Under the pieces are notes generated by a model. That model had not been told where the DNA came from, did not search any database, and saw nothing but the letters and a program-made list of their open reading frames with translations. The position numbers and the translations under genes were made by a program. This document shows, in pieces, positions 54,790 to 63,795 of a DNA stretch of 64,000 bases (its first letter is position 1; each line of letters starts with the position of its first letter). Source of the stretch: Bacteroides ovatus (GTDB lineage Bacteria; Bacteroidota; Bacteroidia; Bacteroidales; Bacteroidaceae); the NCBI RefSeq assembly GCF_001314995.1, contig NZ_CP012938.1, positions 5,704,001 to 5,768,000 of the forward strand. The letters are read 5' to 3'.

Positions 54790-56076
54790 ATGATGATGAA
54801 GAGAATACTATTTCTTATTAGTCTTTTGTTGGTAACCGGTTGCCTTTTAGTACGTGCGCAAGTCTATAAATTCGACTTTACTTCCGACAAAAAGGTAAAA
54901 GAGGGATATACTAAAGTGACACCCGAAACCTTGTTCAATGACGAACAAGGTTACGGATATGATTTGCAACCGGCATGGGATGGAAAAAGTAATCAGCCTT
55001 TCTTCTTCTCCGTCAATGTTCCCGATGGCAATTATAAAGTAACCGTCACCCTTGGCAGTAAGGATTCAGCCGGAAATACTACGGTGCGTGCCGAGTCCCG
55101 CCGACTGTTTATTGAAAATCTTCCGACTAAAAAGGGAGAAATGATTACCGAATCTTTTACTGTCAACAAGCGGAACATGAAAATCAGCGAAAGAGAGAAA
55201 GTCAAAATCAAGGCACGTGAAAAGAATAAACTGAACTGGGATGAAAAACTGACTATTGAATTTAATGGTGATGCGCCCCGTATCACTTCTCTGGTCATTG
55301 AACGTGCAGATAAAGTGCCTACCATTTTTCTTTGCGGCAACTCCACCGTGGTTGATTATGATAACGAACCTTGGGCCGCTTGGGGACAAATGTTTCCACG
55401 GTGGTTCACCGATCAGGTAGCTATTGCCAATTATGCTGAATCCGGAGAATCTGCTAATACCTTTATCGGTGCCGGACGTTTGAAAAAAGCCCTGACACAG
55501 ATGAAGAAGGGCGATTATCTCTTTATGGAGTTCGGACACAACGATCAGAAACAGAAAGGACCCGGCAAAGGAGCTTTCTATTCTTTCATGTATAATCTGA
55601 AGATTTATATTGATGAAGCCCGTTCCAGAGGTGCGTATCCTGTATTAGTGACTCCGACGCAACGTCGTCGTTTTGATAAGAACGGTAAGATTGTAAACAC
55701 TCACCTTGATTATCCTGATGCGATTCGTTGGTTGGCAGCCAAAGAAAACGTACCTTTGATTGATTTGAATGAAATAAGTCGTACACTTTACGAGGCAATG
55801 GGCGAAGATGGCTCTAAACATGCGTTCGTGCATTATCCGGCTAATACTTATCCGGGACAGACAAAGGAACTGAAAGATAATTCCCACTCCAATACTTTCG
55901 GTGCTTATGAACTGGCTAAATGTATTATTGAAGGAATGAAGAAAGCTGATTTGGATGCGGTGAAGTTCTTGAGGAAGGATTATAAAGGATTCAATCCAGA
56001 CCATCCCGACAGATTCGAAGACTTTAAATGGAATCTTTGCCCGTTTACGGAGATAGAGAAACCGGATGGTAATTAA
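54790..56076 (+). CDS. CE12-like rhamnogalacturonan acetylesterase with N-terminal beta-sandwich
   Basis: SGNH esterase of the RhgT/YesT kind, removing acetyl groups from RG-I. Signal peptide ends near LVRAQ (residue 24). Residues about 25-175 form a galactose-binding-like sandwich (FSVNVPDGNYKVTVTLGSKD). The SGNH domain starts at IFLCGNSTVVDYD (catalytic Ser), with NYAESGESANTF, MEFGHNDQKQKG and the Asp/His pair in KDNSHSNTFG. It is the fourth gene of the fimbrillin operon (15 nt after the previous stop). It differs from the tandem CE12 protein at 37711-39345 and probably acts at another site or on another fragment length. Confidence 0.9.
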   Translation: MMMKRILFLISLLLVTGCLLVRAQVYKFDFTSDKKVKEGYTKVTPETLFNDEQGYGYDLQPAWDGKSNQPFFFSVNVPDGNYKVTVTLGSKDSAGNTTVRAESRRLFIENLPTKKGEMITESFTVNKRNMKISEREKVKIKAREKNKLNWDEKLTIEFNGDAPRITSLVIERADKVPTIFLCGNSTVVDYDNEPWAAWGQMFPRWFTDQVAIANYAESGESANTFIGAGRLKKALTQMKKGDYLFMEFGHNDQKQKGPGKGAFYSFMYNLKIYIDEARSRGAYPVLVTPTQRRRFDKNGKIVNTHLDYPDAIRWLAAKENVPLIDLNEISRTLYEAMGEDGSKHAFVHYPANTYPGQTKELKDNSHSNTFGAYELAKCIIEGMKKADLDAVKFLRKDYKGFNPDHPDRFEDFKWNLCPFTEIEKPDGN

Positions 56077-56158
56077 TAAATGGAAATATAATAGCGGATT
56101 ATTCCGGTTCAATATCAATAAATAACGTAGATTAAAAACATAAAATAGAAGAGGGATT

Positions 56159-56932
56159 ATGAAAAAAGTGTTTGTATCAATGGCGTTGGCAGTTCTTGCA
56201 TTGGGAAGCCAGGCACAAGTTTTGAAGAATGACCTGTTGAAAGGTTATAAGGTAGGCGATACTTTGGAGAAAACGGTTTATGATGATAAACGGGCTCCTA
56301 TTAACGTAGATACTTGGTGTGGAGCATTTACTACGACATCGGTTGAAGGAGTGGTAAGTCCTACTGTTGGAAAGGCTTTGACTTATGACGGATATAGTGA
56401 GGCGGGATCATCTATCAATTTTGGTTTTCCGCAAGGTGTGAAAGGTTCCCGTGTCAGCGTATATTCTTTGGTAGAATCAGGAAAAGTTTACTCTAAAGGA
56501 ACTTATTACCTGGCTTGTCTGGTGAACTTTGCTAAAGTCGGTTCAAGTAATTTGGCAGATATCTTGGCTGCCAGTGCCAGTTATGTTGGCGGAGGAAATC
56601 GTGGTCAAGTATATGTCAGACGTGAAGGAAATGATAAAATCAAATTTGCTGTAGGCTTGATGAAAGAACGTAACGAAGCTCCTATGGTATATGATTATAA
56701 TACAACGCATCTGCTGGTATTGAAAGTTGATTATGACAAGAATGAAGTTTCTTTATTCGTTGATCCTGATTTAAATCAGAATGAACCGAAAGCCGATGTT
56801 GTAGTGGCTGGTGAAGAAGGTGCATTGAAAGCTGGTCTGAAAGCTATTTCGTTTAGAAATCGCAGTGGCTTTAAAGGAAATATCGGTAATTTCCGCTTTG
56901 CCAGAGATTGGGCTGGCGCTATAGGAAAATAA
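56159..56932 (+). CDS. Secreted LamG/concanavalin-like protein of unknown function
   Basis: Predicted periplasmic or secreted beta-sandwich protein of 257 aa. Signal peptide MKKVFVSMALAVLALGSQAQ. The rest is beta-rich with GKALTYDGYSEAGSSINFGF, YYLACLVNFAKVG, LLVLKVDYDKNEVSLFVDPD and LKAISFRNRSGFKGNIGNFR, a pattern seen in LamG-like jelly-roll domains. No catalytic residues are recognised. Last gene of the fimbrillin-CE12 operon (82 nt after CE12) and followed by a terminator. A glycan-binding role is plausible, not shown. Confidence 0.65.
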   Translation: MKKVFVSMALAVLALGSQAQVLKNDLLKGYKVGDTLEKTVYDDKRAPINVDTWCGAFTTTSVEGVVSPTVGKALTYDGYSEAGSSINFGFPQGVKGSRVSVYSLVESGKVYSKGTYYLACLVNFAKVGSSNLADILAASASYVGGGNRGQVYVRREGNDKIKFAVGLMKERNEAPMVYDYNTTHLLVLKVDYDKNEVSLFVDPDLNQNEPKADVVVAGEEGALKAGLKAISFRNRSGFKGNIGNFRFARDWAGAIGK

Positions 56933-56957
56933 TAGAATATATTAATCTATTAAATAG

Positions 56958-56999
56958 AAGAGGGGGAGAGTTGCATTGTAGACAACTTTCCTCCTTTTT
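56958..56999 (+). terminator. Terminator of the fimbrillin-CE12 operon
   Basis: GGAGAGTTG pairs with CAACTTTCC (one G-T wobble) over a 9-nt loop, followed by CTCCTTTTT, shortly after the stop of the LamG-like gene. Confidence 0.8.
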
Positions 57000-57030
57000 G
57001 AGTTGTGGTAAGCTATATTATATTCTTGAA

Positions 57031-57237
57031 TCACTGCTTGTCTTGTAATTCACGTAATACATCATTTATAATATAAGTATCGCTCATTAGATGCAGACCG
57101 TAACGGGAGTCATGTAACATGGCACATACATTTGTTTCATAAAACAGATTTAATGCTCGTTCCGGGCTTATCTCCAATCGGACCGATAATAATAGGATGA
57201 TACGACTTATTTTTCTCCAAAGTACTTGTTCTCTCAT
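57031..57237 (-). CDS. DUF3791-type small protein (68 aa)
   Basis: Small cytoplasmic protein resembling the DUF3791 family that accompanies DUF3990 in many Bacteroides. Features: REQVLWRKISRIILLLSVRL, SPERALNLFYETNVCAMLHD, GLHLMSDTYIINDVLRELQD. Its ATG overlaps the TGA of the remnant upstream reading frame (ATGA at 57237-57234), so it was translationally coupled to the decayed middle gene. No function is known to me with certainty. Confidence 0.65.
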   Translation of the reverse strand: MREQVLWRKISRIILLLSVRLEISPERALNLFYETNVCAMLHDSRYGLHLMSDTYIINDVLRELQDKQ

Positions 57238-57412
57238 TTATTACCTCCTTTTCTGTCCATTGTATCCAGTGGAAAACTCTTATCAAAATGTAGCTGTGTA
57301 TCAATGAGTTGCTGATTGAGCAAACATTACCGAAATCTAAATCGGCACGTCCCACTTTGGCTAAAGGATGCTCTATAGAAAGGGTGGAACCATGATAAAG
57401 TGTTATTTTCAT
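57234..57412 (-). pseudogene. DUF3990-type gene with large internal deletion
   Basis: DUF3990 proteins are usually about 150-170 aa and are thought to relate to ADP-ribosyltransferase folds. Here the N-terminus is intact (MKITLYHGSTLSIEHPLAKV, then GRADLDFG), but the sequence then jumps, out of frame, to a typical DUF3990 C-terminus. In another frame, after the join, one reads CLLNQQLIDTQLHFDKSF then PLDTMDRKGGNK and a TGA that overlaps the next ATG. About 100 middle codons are missing. The original frame runs on to 57137 as a chimeric ORF of 91 aa overlapping the next gene, which is unlikely to be functional. Confidence 0.75.
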
Positions 57413-57663
57413 ACTTTTCCGCCCTCCTGTGCTTCCCAGTTTTTCAAAGCTTCAGCCACATCCTCGCCTACATGTTTTAGGCTTTGTGTGTGCATCACTT
57501 CGTAATTGTCCAGTAGAAGACGTTTGATTAGGTTCATTTTCTCTAAACGTCGGCGCATTTCCATAGGAGAAATTCCCATTTCGCGTGCTCCGGCTTCTAT
57601 CGCCATGACTGCAAAGTGAATCTTTTCACTTTCTAGGATATCTGGTTGTTTACACATAAGCAT
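57409..57663 (-). CDS. DUF3791-type small protein (84 aa)
   Basis: First gene of the small cassette. MLMCKQPDILESEKIHFAVM and ARLEMG-like helix region (AREMGISPMEMRRRLEKMN), then LLLDNYEVMHTQSLKHVGED match the DUF3791 pattern. Its stop overlaps the start of the decayed DUF3990 gene by 4 nt. A minus-strand -7 box TATCTTTG lies at 57682-57689, giving a very short 5' leader. It is intact, although its partner is broken. Confidence 0.7.
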   Translation of the reverse strand: MLMCKQPDILESEKIHFAVMAIEAGAREMGISPMEMRRRLEKMNLIKRLLLDNYEVMHTQSLKHVGEDVAEALKNWEAQEGGKV

Positions 57664-57681
57664 TAAAATTCAGTTTATAAA

Positions 57682-57689
57682 CAAAGATA
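57682..57689 (-). promoter_or_regulatory. -7 box of the DUF3791 cassette
   Basis: CAAAGATA on the plus strand reads TATCTTTG on the minus strand, 18 nt before the DUF3791 start codon. No clear -33 TTTG at the canonical distance. Confidence 0.5.
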
Positions 57690-57743
57690 CTTGATGGCAG
57701 GCAAATAAACAACATTGCCGGAACTTTTTTGTATATACAAGTA

Positions 57744-57774
57744 AAAGTCCTCCAAGCTGCCGCCGGAGGACTTT
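57744..57774 (-). terminator. Terminator of SusC/SusD operon 4
   Basis: AAAGTCCTCC pairs perfectly with GGAGGACTTT over an 11-nt loop, 44 nt beyond the SusD stop. The arms are almost the same as those of the hairpin at 63709-63745. Confidence 0.8.
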
Positions 57775-57817
57775 CACTACTAACCTTCAAACAAATTTAT
57801 AAATAGTATTATGTCGC

Positions 57818-59422
57818 TTAATTATATCCTTTATTCTGTTCGTACAATCCTTCTTTTACTTTCATTTGTGAATCCGGTATCGGGTAGATGTATGAGTCTT
57901 TGGTGACCAGTTTGTATAATTCGTACGTTTCCGGCTTGGTGATTACTCCGTTGGCATCGGAACCATTGCGCTTGAACATATCCTGCAATACACCTACATA
58001 TCGGTTCTGACGTACCAAATCGTGCCAGCGGATTCCTTCAGATGCCAGTTCACGGCGGCGTTCAATATCTACAGAGTCTGCAAAATTCTCGATGGTAATA
58101 TCATCATCCAAAGCATCCAGTCCGGCGCGTGTACGAATCTTATTCACCATTTCTTTCCCTTTGCCGGTAGGTCCTACAATTTCAGCATACATCAACATCA
58201 CATCTTCCAGGCGAATTAGTGGATAATTGATGGGGAAATAGGTGCGGTCGGCAATCTGGTCATCGATGTCTTCGTATCCTAAAAGTTTGCGTTTCATTTT
58301 GTGCTCGAAGAATTTCAGGAAGAAATCCCCTCCTGTATATGGAGTTCCGTCTTCGTCGACAAATTCACTTGTATTGATAGTTCCTGCACAACGTTTGTCA
58401 ATGAAAGCACCTGTTTCGTCGGTTTGCTTGAAAATACCGTCCAATTGGTTCTCACACCATATTCTGTTACCGGACATTTGTATCTTCGTATAAGAATCGT
58501 TGACAGCCGGTACAGAGTTGAATACCATTGGATTACCATAGTTCTTGGCTGCAATATACTGGATCTCGAAAATATGATATTTGTTGTCGTTGTCACTGAT
58601 CCATATTTTAATCCATTCGTCGGCTGTGCTCGCCCAATATTTATTGTTGGCGAAAGAATAATCGATCACCTCGCTAAATAGTTCCTCGGCCAACGCCTTT
58701 TTAGATGCATCCTGTACGGGATATCCTGCCATTGTCAGATAAACGCGTCCTAATAAAGACTTTGCAGCCACTTGGGTAGCACGCCCGGCTGAAGCGCTGT
58801 TTCCCATATAATTCAGCGGAGTGTCTACCAGTTTCTTTACTGCGTCCTCCAAATCCGGGACGATTGCTGTCTCATATACCTCCACCGGTTCAGACTGTTT
58901 GATCGTCATCGCTTCATTCACAGATACCGGTTCCAATACGATAGGAATACGTCCGAAGTAGCGTACTAAGTCAAAATAAGCCAATGCTCTAAGGAATTTG
59001 GCCTCGCCGATAAACTGGTTTTTGATAGCTTCTGAAGAGAAAGTAACCCCGTCGGTTTTGCTAAGAAACATATTGGCACGGGCTATAATCTCGTACAGAT
59101 TATTCCAGGCTCCGGAAAGGGTACTGATGGTAGAAATGTTGGGATTGAAAGTTCCTATATCGATATAGTCACGTTGTTTATCCGTCGTTTTATCCACCCA
59201 CGCATTGTCTGAACGAACTTCCGACATAAGCCAGGAATAGTCCGAAATAGGAAGCAGGCCGTTGTAGATACCGATAATGGCTTGTTCCATTTCACTGGGA
59301 GTTGAATAGAAATAGTCCGTGGTACGTGTGTCGTTAGGCTCCACTTCCAGCCAACTTTCACAAGAGGACAGTGACAATGTCAGCGCTAATCCTCCACTTA
59401 TAAGATATTTATATAGTTTCAT
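57818..59422 (-). CDS. susD: SusD-like surface glycan-binding lipoprotein (pair 4)
   Basis: Lipobox SLSSC (Cys 21) then ESWLEVEPNDTRTTDYFY. SusD hallmarks: EAKFLRALAYFDLVRYFGRI, YPLIRLEDVMLMYAEIVGPT, ERRRELASEGIRWHDLVRQN, YIYPIPDSQMKVKEGLYEQN and a final KGYN. Length 534 aa. It lies 19 nt after its SusC. This pair is in a separate unit with a SASA esterase upstream, so it may belong to a neighbouring PUL rather than the RG-I core. Confidence 0.96.
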   Translation of the reverse strand: MKLYKYLISGGLALTLSLSSCESWLEVEPNDTRTTDYFYSTPSEMEQAIIGIYNGLLPISDYSWLMSEVRSDNAWVDKTTDKQRDYIDIGTFNPNISTISTLSGAWNNLYEIIARANMFLSKTDGVTFSSEAIKNQFIGEAKFLRALAYFDLVRYFGRIPIVLEPVSVNEAMTIKQSEPVEVYETAIVPDLEDAVKKLVDTPLNYMGNSASAGRATQVAAKSLLGRVYLTMAGYPVQDASKKALAEELFSEVIDYSFANNKYWASTADEWIKIWISDNDNKYHIFEIQYIAAKNYGNPMVFNSVPAVNDSYTKIQMSGNRIWCENQLDGIFKQTDETGAFIDKRCAGTINTSEFVDEDGTPYTGGDFFLKFFEHKMKRKLLGYEDIDDQIADRTYFPINYPLIRLEDVMLMYAEIVGPTGKGKEMVNKIRTRAGLDALDDDITIENFADSVDIERRRELASEGIRWHDLVRQNRYVGVLQDMFKRNGSDANGVITKPETYELYKLVTKDSYIYPIPDSQMKVKEGLYEQNKGYN

Positions 59423-59441
59423 AGTTTCTTTCTTTTTTTAT

Positions 59442-62400
59442 TTAGAATGTAACATTCACTCCTAACGTAATGACTCTGGCTTGCGGATATGAACCGTAGT
59501 CATAGTCTCCCGTTGAACCGCCATTGTTAGCTTCAGGTGAGAAACCACCTTCGTATTTATCCCACATCAGAAGATTTTCCCCTGTCAGATAAACACGGGC
59601 ATTCTGTATGAACTTCTTTTTGAATGGAATACGGTATCCCAATGTTACGTTTTTGAGTTTTATGAAATCTGTACTGTATAACCATCGGCTGTCATAGAAC
59701 TGTCCCGTATTGGCGTTGTCGATACCCGGAGTTTTTCCGTCGCCCGGTTCTGCTTCCGATTTCCACATATTTTTCCAATGAGACAATACATTACCGTTGG
59801 CTCCCATACCCGGACGGTCCATGGCACGTCCCAGGACGCTGTAAATCTGGCCTCCTGTCTGTGCGGTAATCAGGAAAGATAAGTCGAAGTTTTTATACTT
59901 GAAGGTGTTTGTTATACCGAAAGTATAATCCGGATCGGGTTTGCCCATCAAGGTGCGGTCGCTGTCATTGATAACTCCGTCGCCATTTGCGTCCCGGTAG
60001 CGTACGTCGCCCACTTTGCTGTTCTGCATTACAGGATATTTTTGTAAGTCAGCTTGTGTCTGATAGACTCCGACAGCATCGTACATATAAAAAGATCTCA
60101 ATGGCTGGTCCACCATAAACACCTGTGTGGTGCTGTCATATCCTGTAAATACAGTGCTGTTATCATCTCCCAGGCTAAGTACTTTGTTCTGATTGTAAGA
60201 AACGTTCAGAGAAGTGCTCCATTTCAGTCTGCCTGTCAGATTCTGCGTAGTTACTTCCAGTTCGAAACCTTTGTTACGGATAGAACCGATGTTTCCCCAT
60301 GCTTTGGTAAAGCCGAGCAATGCGGGAACAGTCACCTGGTATAACAAGTCTTTGGTTGTTTTCACATAATAGTCGGCAGAAAGGAAGATACGGTTGTTGA
60401 ACAATCCCATATCGAAAGCAACATTCCAGCTTTCAGTCTTTTCCCAGCCAAGATCAGGATTGGCGAGCGATGTCGGTGCAAAACCGTTGATAATACTTCC
60501 GGATGAATAATTGGCACTGCTTAGTTTGGCAAGCGCTGTATTTGTAGGAATGGAGTTGTTACCATTTGTTCCCCAGCTGGCACGCAGTTTTAATGAATTC
60601 ATGACGAAATTTTTCGGCCAGAATTTTTCGTTTGAGATACGATAAGCACCGGAAACAGCCGGGAAGATACCCCAACGGTTCGCTTTTCCGAAACGGGAAG
60701 AGCCATCACGGCGGATACTTGCCGTCAGCAGGTAGCGATCGTCATATTCGTATTGTAAACGTCCGAAGTAAGACATCAGGCGGGATGGAGTTGATAAGGA
60801 CGCTGTAGCAGCAGTGAGTACGACGTCGGCCATATCGATCACTTCCAGAGAGTTGTCCGGAAATTGAGTGGCTGATAATCTCATGGAAGAACCACCGGAA
60901 CTTTCCATAGAATAACCGGCCATTGCTCCAACAGTGTGCCGGCCAAATGTCTTGTTGTAATGCAACACCCCTTGGAGAAGGAATTTATTACCACGTGATT
61001 CGGTACGACTTGCTGTCGTTCTGTAGCCTTCCACATCCGTCCGGTATTTGGTGATGGTGCTCGGTACGAAAGAACGGCTTTGGGCACTATTAAAATTATA
61101 CGAACCGGTCACTTCTGCTTTAATGCCATTCCATATATCCGCTTTAATATAGGCAGATGAACTGAATTGCACCTTTTCTCCTTTGTTTTGTACATGTTCC
61201 ATATAGGCAACAGGACTGATTTTGCTGGAACTGGTCCAACGATAGTAGCCGTAAGCCCCTGCACCGGTATAGATGCCATCTTCAGGTTCTGCAACCGGAG
61301 CCATGGTAAGTACGTTCGTTGCCTGACGGTCTTTACCATCTACACGTCCTCCTTCATTCCAACTGGCAGATGGTGCCAGATTAACTCCGACAGTAATCCG
61401 GTTGAATACTTTCGATTCTACATTGGCACGGAAATTCAAGCGCTTATAATTACTTTCGATAGCGATACCCTCCTGATCTGTGTATCCCATTGATACACGA
61501 TATTTAGTGTTACCGCGACCACTTGAAAGAGAGAGTTGATAATTCTGTATCGGAGCCAGACGGAAGAATTCATCCTGCCAGTCAATCAATTTCAGATTGC
61601 CGTAACCGGGTTCTGTCCAGCGGGGGTCATTCAGGAAATAATAACTTTCCTTTCCACCGATCATTGCCAGACGGGTAGCGTAATCATCTTCAATCGTTGC
61701 CCCTTTACTCCCGTATTGAGAAATATATCTGTTATTATTATATGCGGTACGGAATTCAATCCATTCTTCGGGCGACAGTACATCTACTTTTCTTTCCAAT
61801 GACTGAATACCGAAAGAGGCCTGGAACTGTACTCTCACTTTTTCATCAGTACCGGCTTGTTTGGTGGTAATCAAGACAACCCCATTGGCACCGCGGGAAC
61901 CATAGATAGCCGATGAGGAAGCATCTTTTAATACTTCAATAGACTGTATGTCTCCGGGGTTGAGGCTACCGAGGTCATCGACAGGAATACCGTCTACTAC
62001 ATATAAAGGAGTAGCATCTGCGTTGATAGAAGCAGCTCCACGTACACGAATCTGTAATTCGGAACCCGGTTCACCGGTGGTGCTACGAACTTCCACACCT
62101 GCCAGTTGTCCTTGCAGGGAAGAAGCGATATTGGTTGATGCCCGGTCTTCCAGCTTTTCGGCATTTACTTTGGCGATAGCTCCGGTCACATTTCCTTTCT
62201 TGGCACTACCGTAGCCGATTGCTACGACTTCATCCAGTGCGATAGCGGATTCCGACAGTTTGATTTGCAGCGTTTTATCGGTAATGGTTACTGTTTGAGT
62301 GTTATATCCGATAAAAGACACTTCCAGCAGTTTGGCACTTTTGGGAGCGGAGAGTACGAATTTACCGTCTAAATCAGTAATCGTTCCTTTGGCGGTTCCT

Positions 62401-62573
62401 TTCACAGTGACGTTTGCACCGATAATCGGTTCATCTTTCTCATCTACGACTACACCTGTCACCGTCCGGTTTTGTGCGAACGACAGGGTAGATTGTACTA
62501 CGAACAGAGTCATTAAAAGGAGATATTGAATCTTCCTTCCCAGACTGCCATTTCCATGCAAAATGTTTTTCAT
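59442..62573 (-). CDS. susC: SusC-like TonB-dependent transporter (pair 4)
   Basis: Outer-membrane importer (1043 aa). Signal peptide ends about residue 34 (LSFAQ); carboxypeptidase-D-like domain (VTGVVVDEKDEPIIGANVTV); TonB-box region (IALDEVVAIGYGSAKKGNVT); plug (LYVVDGIPVDDLGSLNPGDI, then VLKDASSSAIYGSRGANGVV); barrel ending VITLGVNVTF. Its 211-nt upstream region has a TTCCTTTG near-match to a -7 box and a TTTGTACG inverted repeat, but not the operator core of the RG-I promoters. This suggests separate control. Confidence 0.96.
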   Translation of the reverse strand: MKNILHGNGSLGRKIQYLLLMTLFVVQSTLSFAQNRTVTGVVVDEKDEPIIGANVTVKGTAKGTITDLDGKFVLSAPKSAKLLEVSFIGYNTQTVTITDKTLQIKLSESAIALDEVVAIGYGSAKKGNVTGAIAKVNAEKLEDRASTNIASSLQGQLAGVEVRSTTGEPGSELQIRVRGAASINADATPLYVVDGIPVDDLGSLNPGDIQSIEVLKDASSSAIYGSRGANGVVLITTKQAGTDEKVRVQFQASFGIQSLERKVDVLSPEEWIEFRTAYNNNRYISQYGSKGATIEDDYATRLAMIGGKESYYFLNDPRWTEPGYGNLKLIDWQDEFFRLAPIQNYQLSLSSGRGNTKYRVSMGYTDQEGIAIESNYKRLNFRANVESKVFNRITVGVNLAPSASWNEGGRVDGKDRQATNVLTMAPVAEPEDGIYTGAGAYGYYRWTSSSKISPVAYMEHVQNKGEKVQFSSSAYIKADIWNGIKAEVTGSYNFNSAQSRSFVPSTITKYRTDVEGYRTTASRTESRGNKFLLQGVLHYNKTFGRHTVGAMAGYSMESSGGSSMRLSATQFPDNSLEVIDMADVVLTAATASLSTPSRLMSYFGRLQYEYDDRYLLTASIRRDGSSRFGKANRWGIFPAVSGAYRISNEKFWPKNFVMNSLKLRASWGTNGNNSIPTNTALAKLSSANYSSGSIINGFAPTSLANPDLGWEKTESWNVAFDMGLFNNRIFLSADYYVKTTKDLLYQVTVPALLGFTKAWGNIGSIRNKGFELEVTTQNLTGRLKWSTSLNVSYNQNKVLSLGDDNSTVFTGYDSTTQVFMVDQPLRSFYMYDAVGVYQTQADLQKYPVMQNSKVGDVRYRDANGDGVINDSDRTLMGKPDPDYTFGITNTFKYKNFDLSFLITAQTGGQIYSVLGRAMDRPGMGANGNVLSHWKNMWKSEAEPGDGKTPGIDNANTGQFYDSRWLYSTDFIKLKNVTLGYRIPFKKKFIQNARVYLTGENLLMWDKYEGGFSPEANNGGSTGDYDYGSYPQARVITLGVNVTF

Positions 62574-62743
62574 GTTAATATCTCTAAGTGATTAAATTAG
62601 TAAATAACGGAAGATGCAGACATGGTTTGTTTTTCCATTTGTCTGACTTCCTCTGCAAAGGAAGTGTATTAGGAGAAATTACGCTCAAGTATTCGTACGG
62701 AAAAGATGTAATTTCATACTAATTGCTAAAAAACACATTTGGC

Positions 62744-62775
62744 ATTTGTACGCCACCCCCTATGAACGTACAAAT
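62744..62775 (-). promoter_or_regulatory. Inverted repeat upstream of SusC pair 4
   Basis: ATTTGTACG (62744-62752) is a perfect inverted repeat of CGTACAAAT (62767-62775) with a 14-nt C-rich spacer. It lies 171 nt before the SusC start and 10 nt after the SASA stop. It could be a regulator site or a weak terminator of the SASA gene. Confidence 0.5.
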
Positions 62776-62784
62776 ATAGCCTTT

Positions 62785-63663
62785 TCAACGGATTGCCTTT
62801 ATCTGTTCATACATCTGTTTGCCCAAATATTCGGCAGAATTTTGGTTGAAATGCAAACGGTCGCCCATCAATTCCGCATCCGACATGTCTATCAAATATG
62901 CGTTCTTATCTTCTTTAGCAAAACGTTTCATGGCGGCTTCCACTTCGCTGCCATACTGTTTGTTCTTCTTGGCTACCGTACCGAAAATAAAAGGTAGGTT
63001 GGAGTAATCTTTTCCTGTTTTTTCGCTTAGATGGTTGCGTACATAAGTGACTACTGCTTTCAGGTTTTCATAATATTTATCTCCATGTGCATGGTCACTT
63101 TCTCCCTGATGCCATAGGAATGCATCAATCTGATAACCGTTTTTCAACTTGGATAATGTATTGTCGATGCAGCCGTCTATGTCATTGATGAAGGACAGAA
63201 GTAAAGAACGTCCTTTCTCACTGGTTGCCGTATTATTTGCCAGCCATTCGGGATTTGCCGACCAATGAATTGATTTGTCCGAAGCATTGGAAGGCTCGAT
63301 AGAAGTTCCGCCGATTGCCCATTTGATAACATAGAAAGGCTCTTGCCACCATTGTTCCAGCCAATAGTAGGTAATAGCATCGTACCCCCAGGTATTGGGT
63401 TTGGCTCTTCTTTTACTCTTAGGCCAGAAGGGACGGAATTTCCCGTCTGTACGGTTCTGGGCAATTCTGCAATACTTGTAGGCTCCTGTCGTAAAAGCCG
63501 TATCTGTTGCCATTGTTTTGATGTAATCCGGCAAACGGTCGTTGGGTACACGTCCGTCGGTATTCGATTGTCCGGCGGTGATAATCACATGGGCAGGTTC
63601 GTTGTTGCCCGCCATACAGTTGCAGCTGAATGCAAGTATGAAAAGGATCAGTAAATTCTTCAT
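62785..63663 (-). CDS. SASA/CE6-like carbohydrate acetylesterase
   Basis: Secreted SGNH-type esterase of the sialate O-acetylesterase (SASA, DUF303) group, which includes CE6 xylan acetylesterases. Signal peptide ends near NCMAG (residue 19). Motifs: IITAGQSNTDGRVP (catalytic S33), KWAIGGTSIEPS, AFLWHQGESDHAHGDKY (GES block), and DRLHFNQNSAEYLG (catalytic His). Length 292 aa is normal. It precedes SusC/D pair 4 on the minus strand. Substrate unknown; acetylated plant polysaccharide is likely. Confidence 0.88.
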   Translation of the reverse strand: MKNLLILFILAFSCNCMAGNNEPAHVIITAGQSNTDGRVPNDRLPDYIKTMATDTAFTTGAYKYCRIAQNRTDGKFRPFWPKSKRRAKPNTWGYDAITYYWLEQWWQEPFYVIKWAIGGTSIEPSNASDKSIHWSANPEWLANNTATSEKGRSLLLSFINDIDGCIDNTLSKLKNGYQIDAFLWHQGESDHAHGDKYYENLKAVVTYVRNHLSEKTGKDYSNLPFIFGTVAKKNKQYGSEVEAAMKRFAKEDKNAYLIDMSDAELMGDRLHFNQNSAEYLGKQMYEQIKAIR

Positions 63664-63708
63664 GATAGAAATATGCTTTATGATTTTATAAACTATGGAG
63701 GTAATAAA

Positions 63709-63745
63709 AAGTCCTCCTCACGTTTATTATCGCTCGGGAGGACTT
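63709..63745 (-). terminator. Terminator after the partial gene at the right edge
   Basis: AAGTCCTCC pairs with GGAGGACTT over a 19-nt loop with partial pairing, followed by TTTTT on the minus strand. It lies between the partial gene ending at 63796 and the SASA gene. Confidence 0.75.
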
Positions 63746-63795
63746 CTTATCAAACTAACAATCGTGTGAGAAATCTAATACCTGTTGAGAACTAT

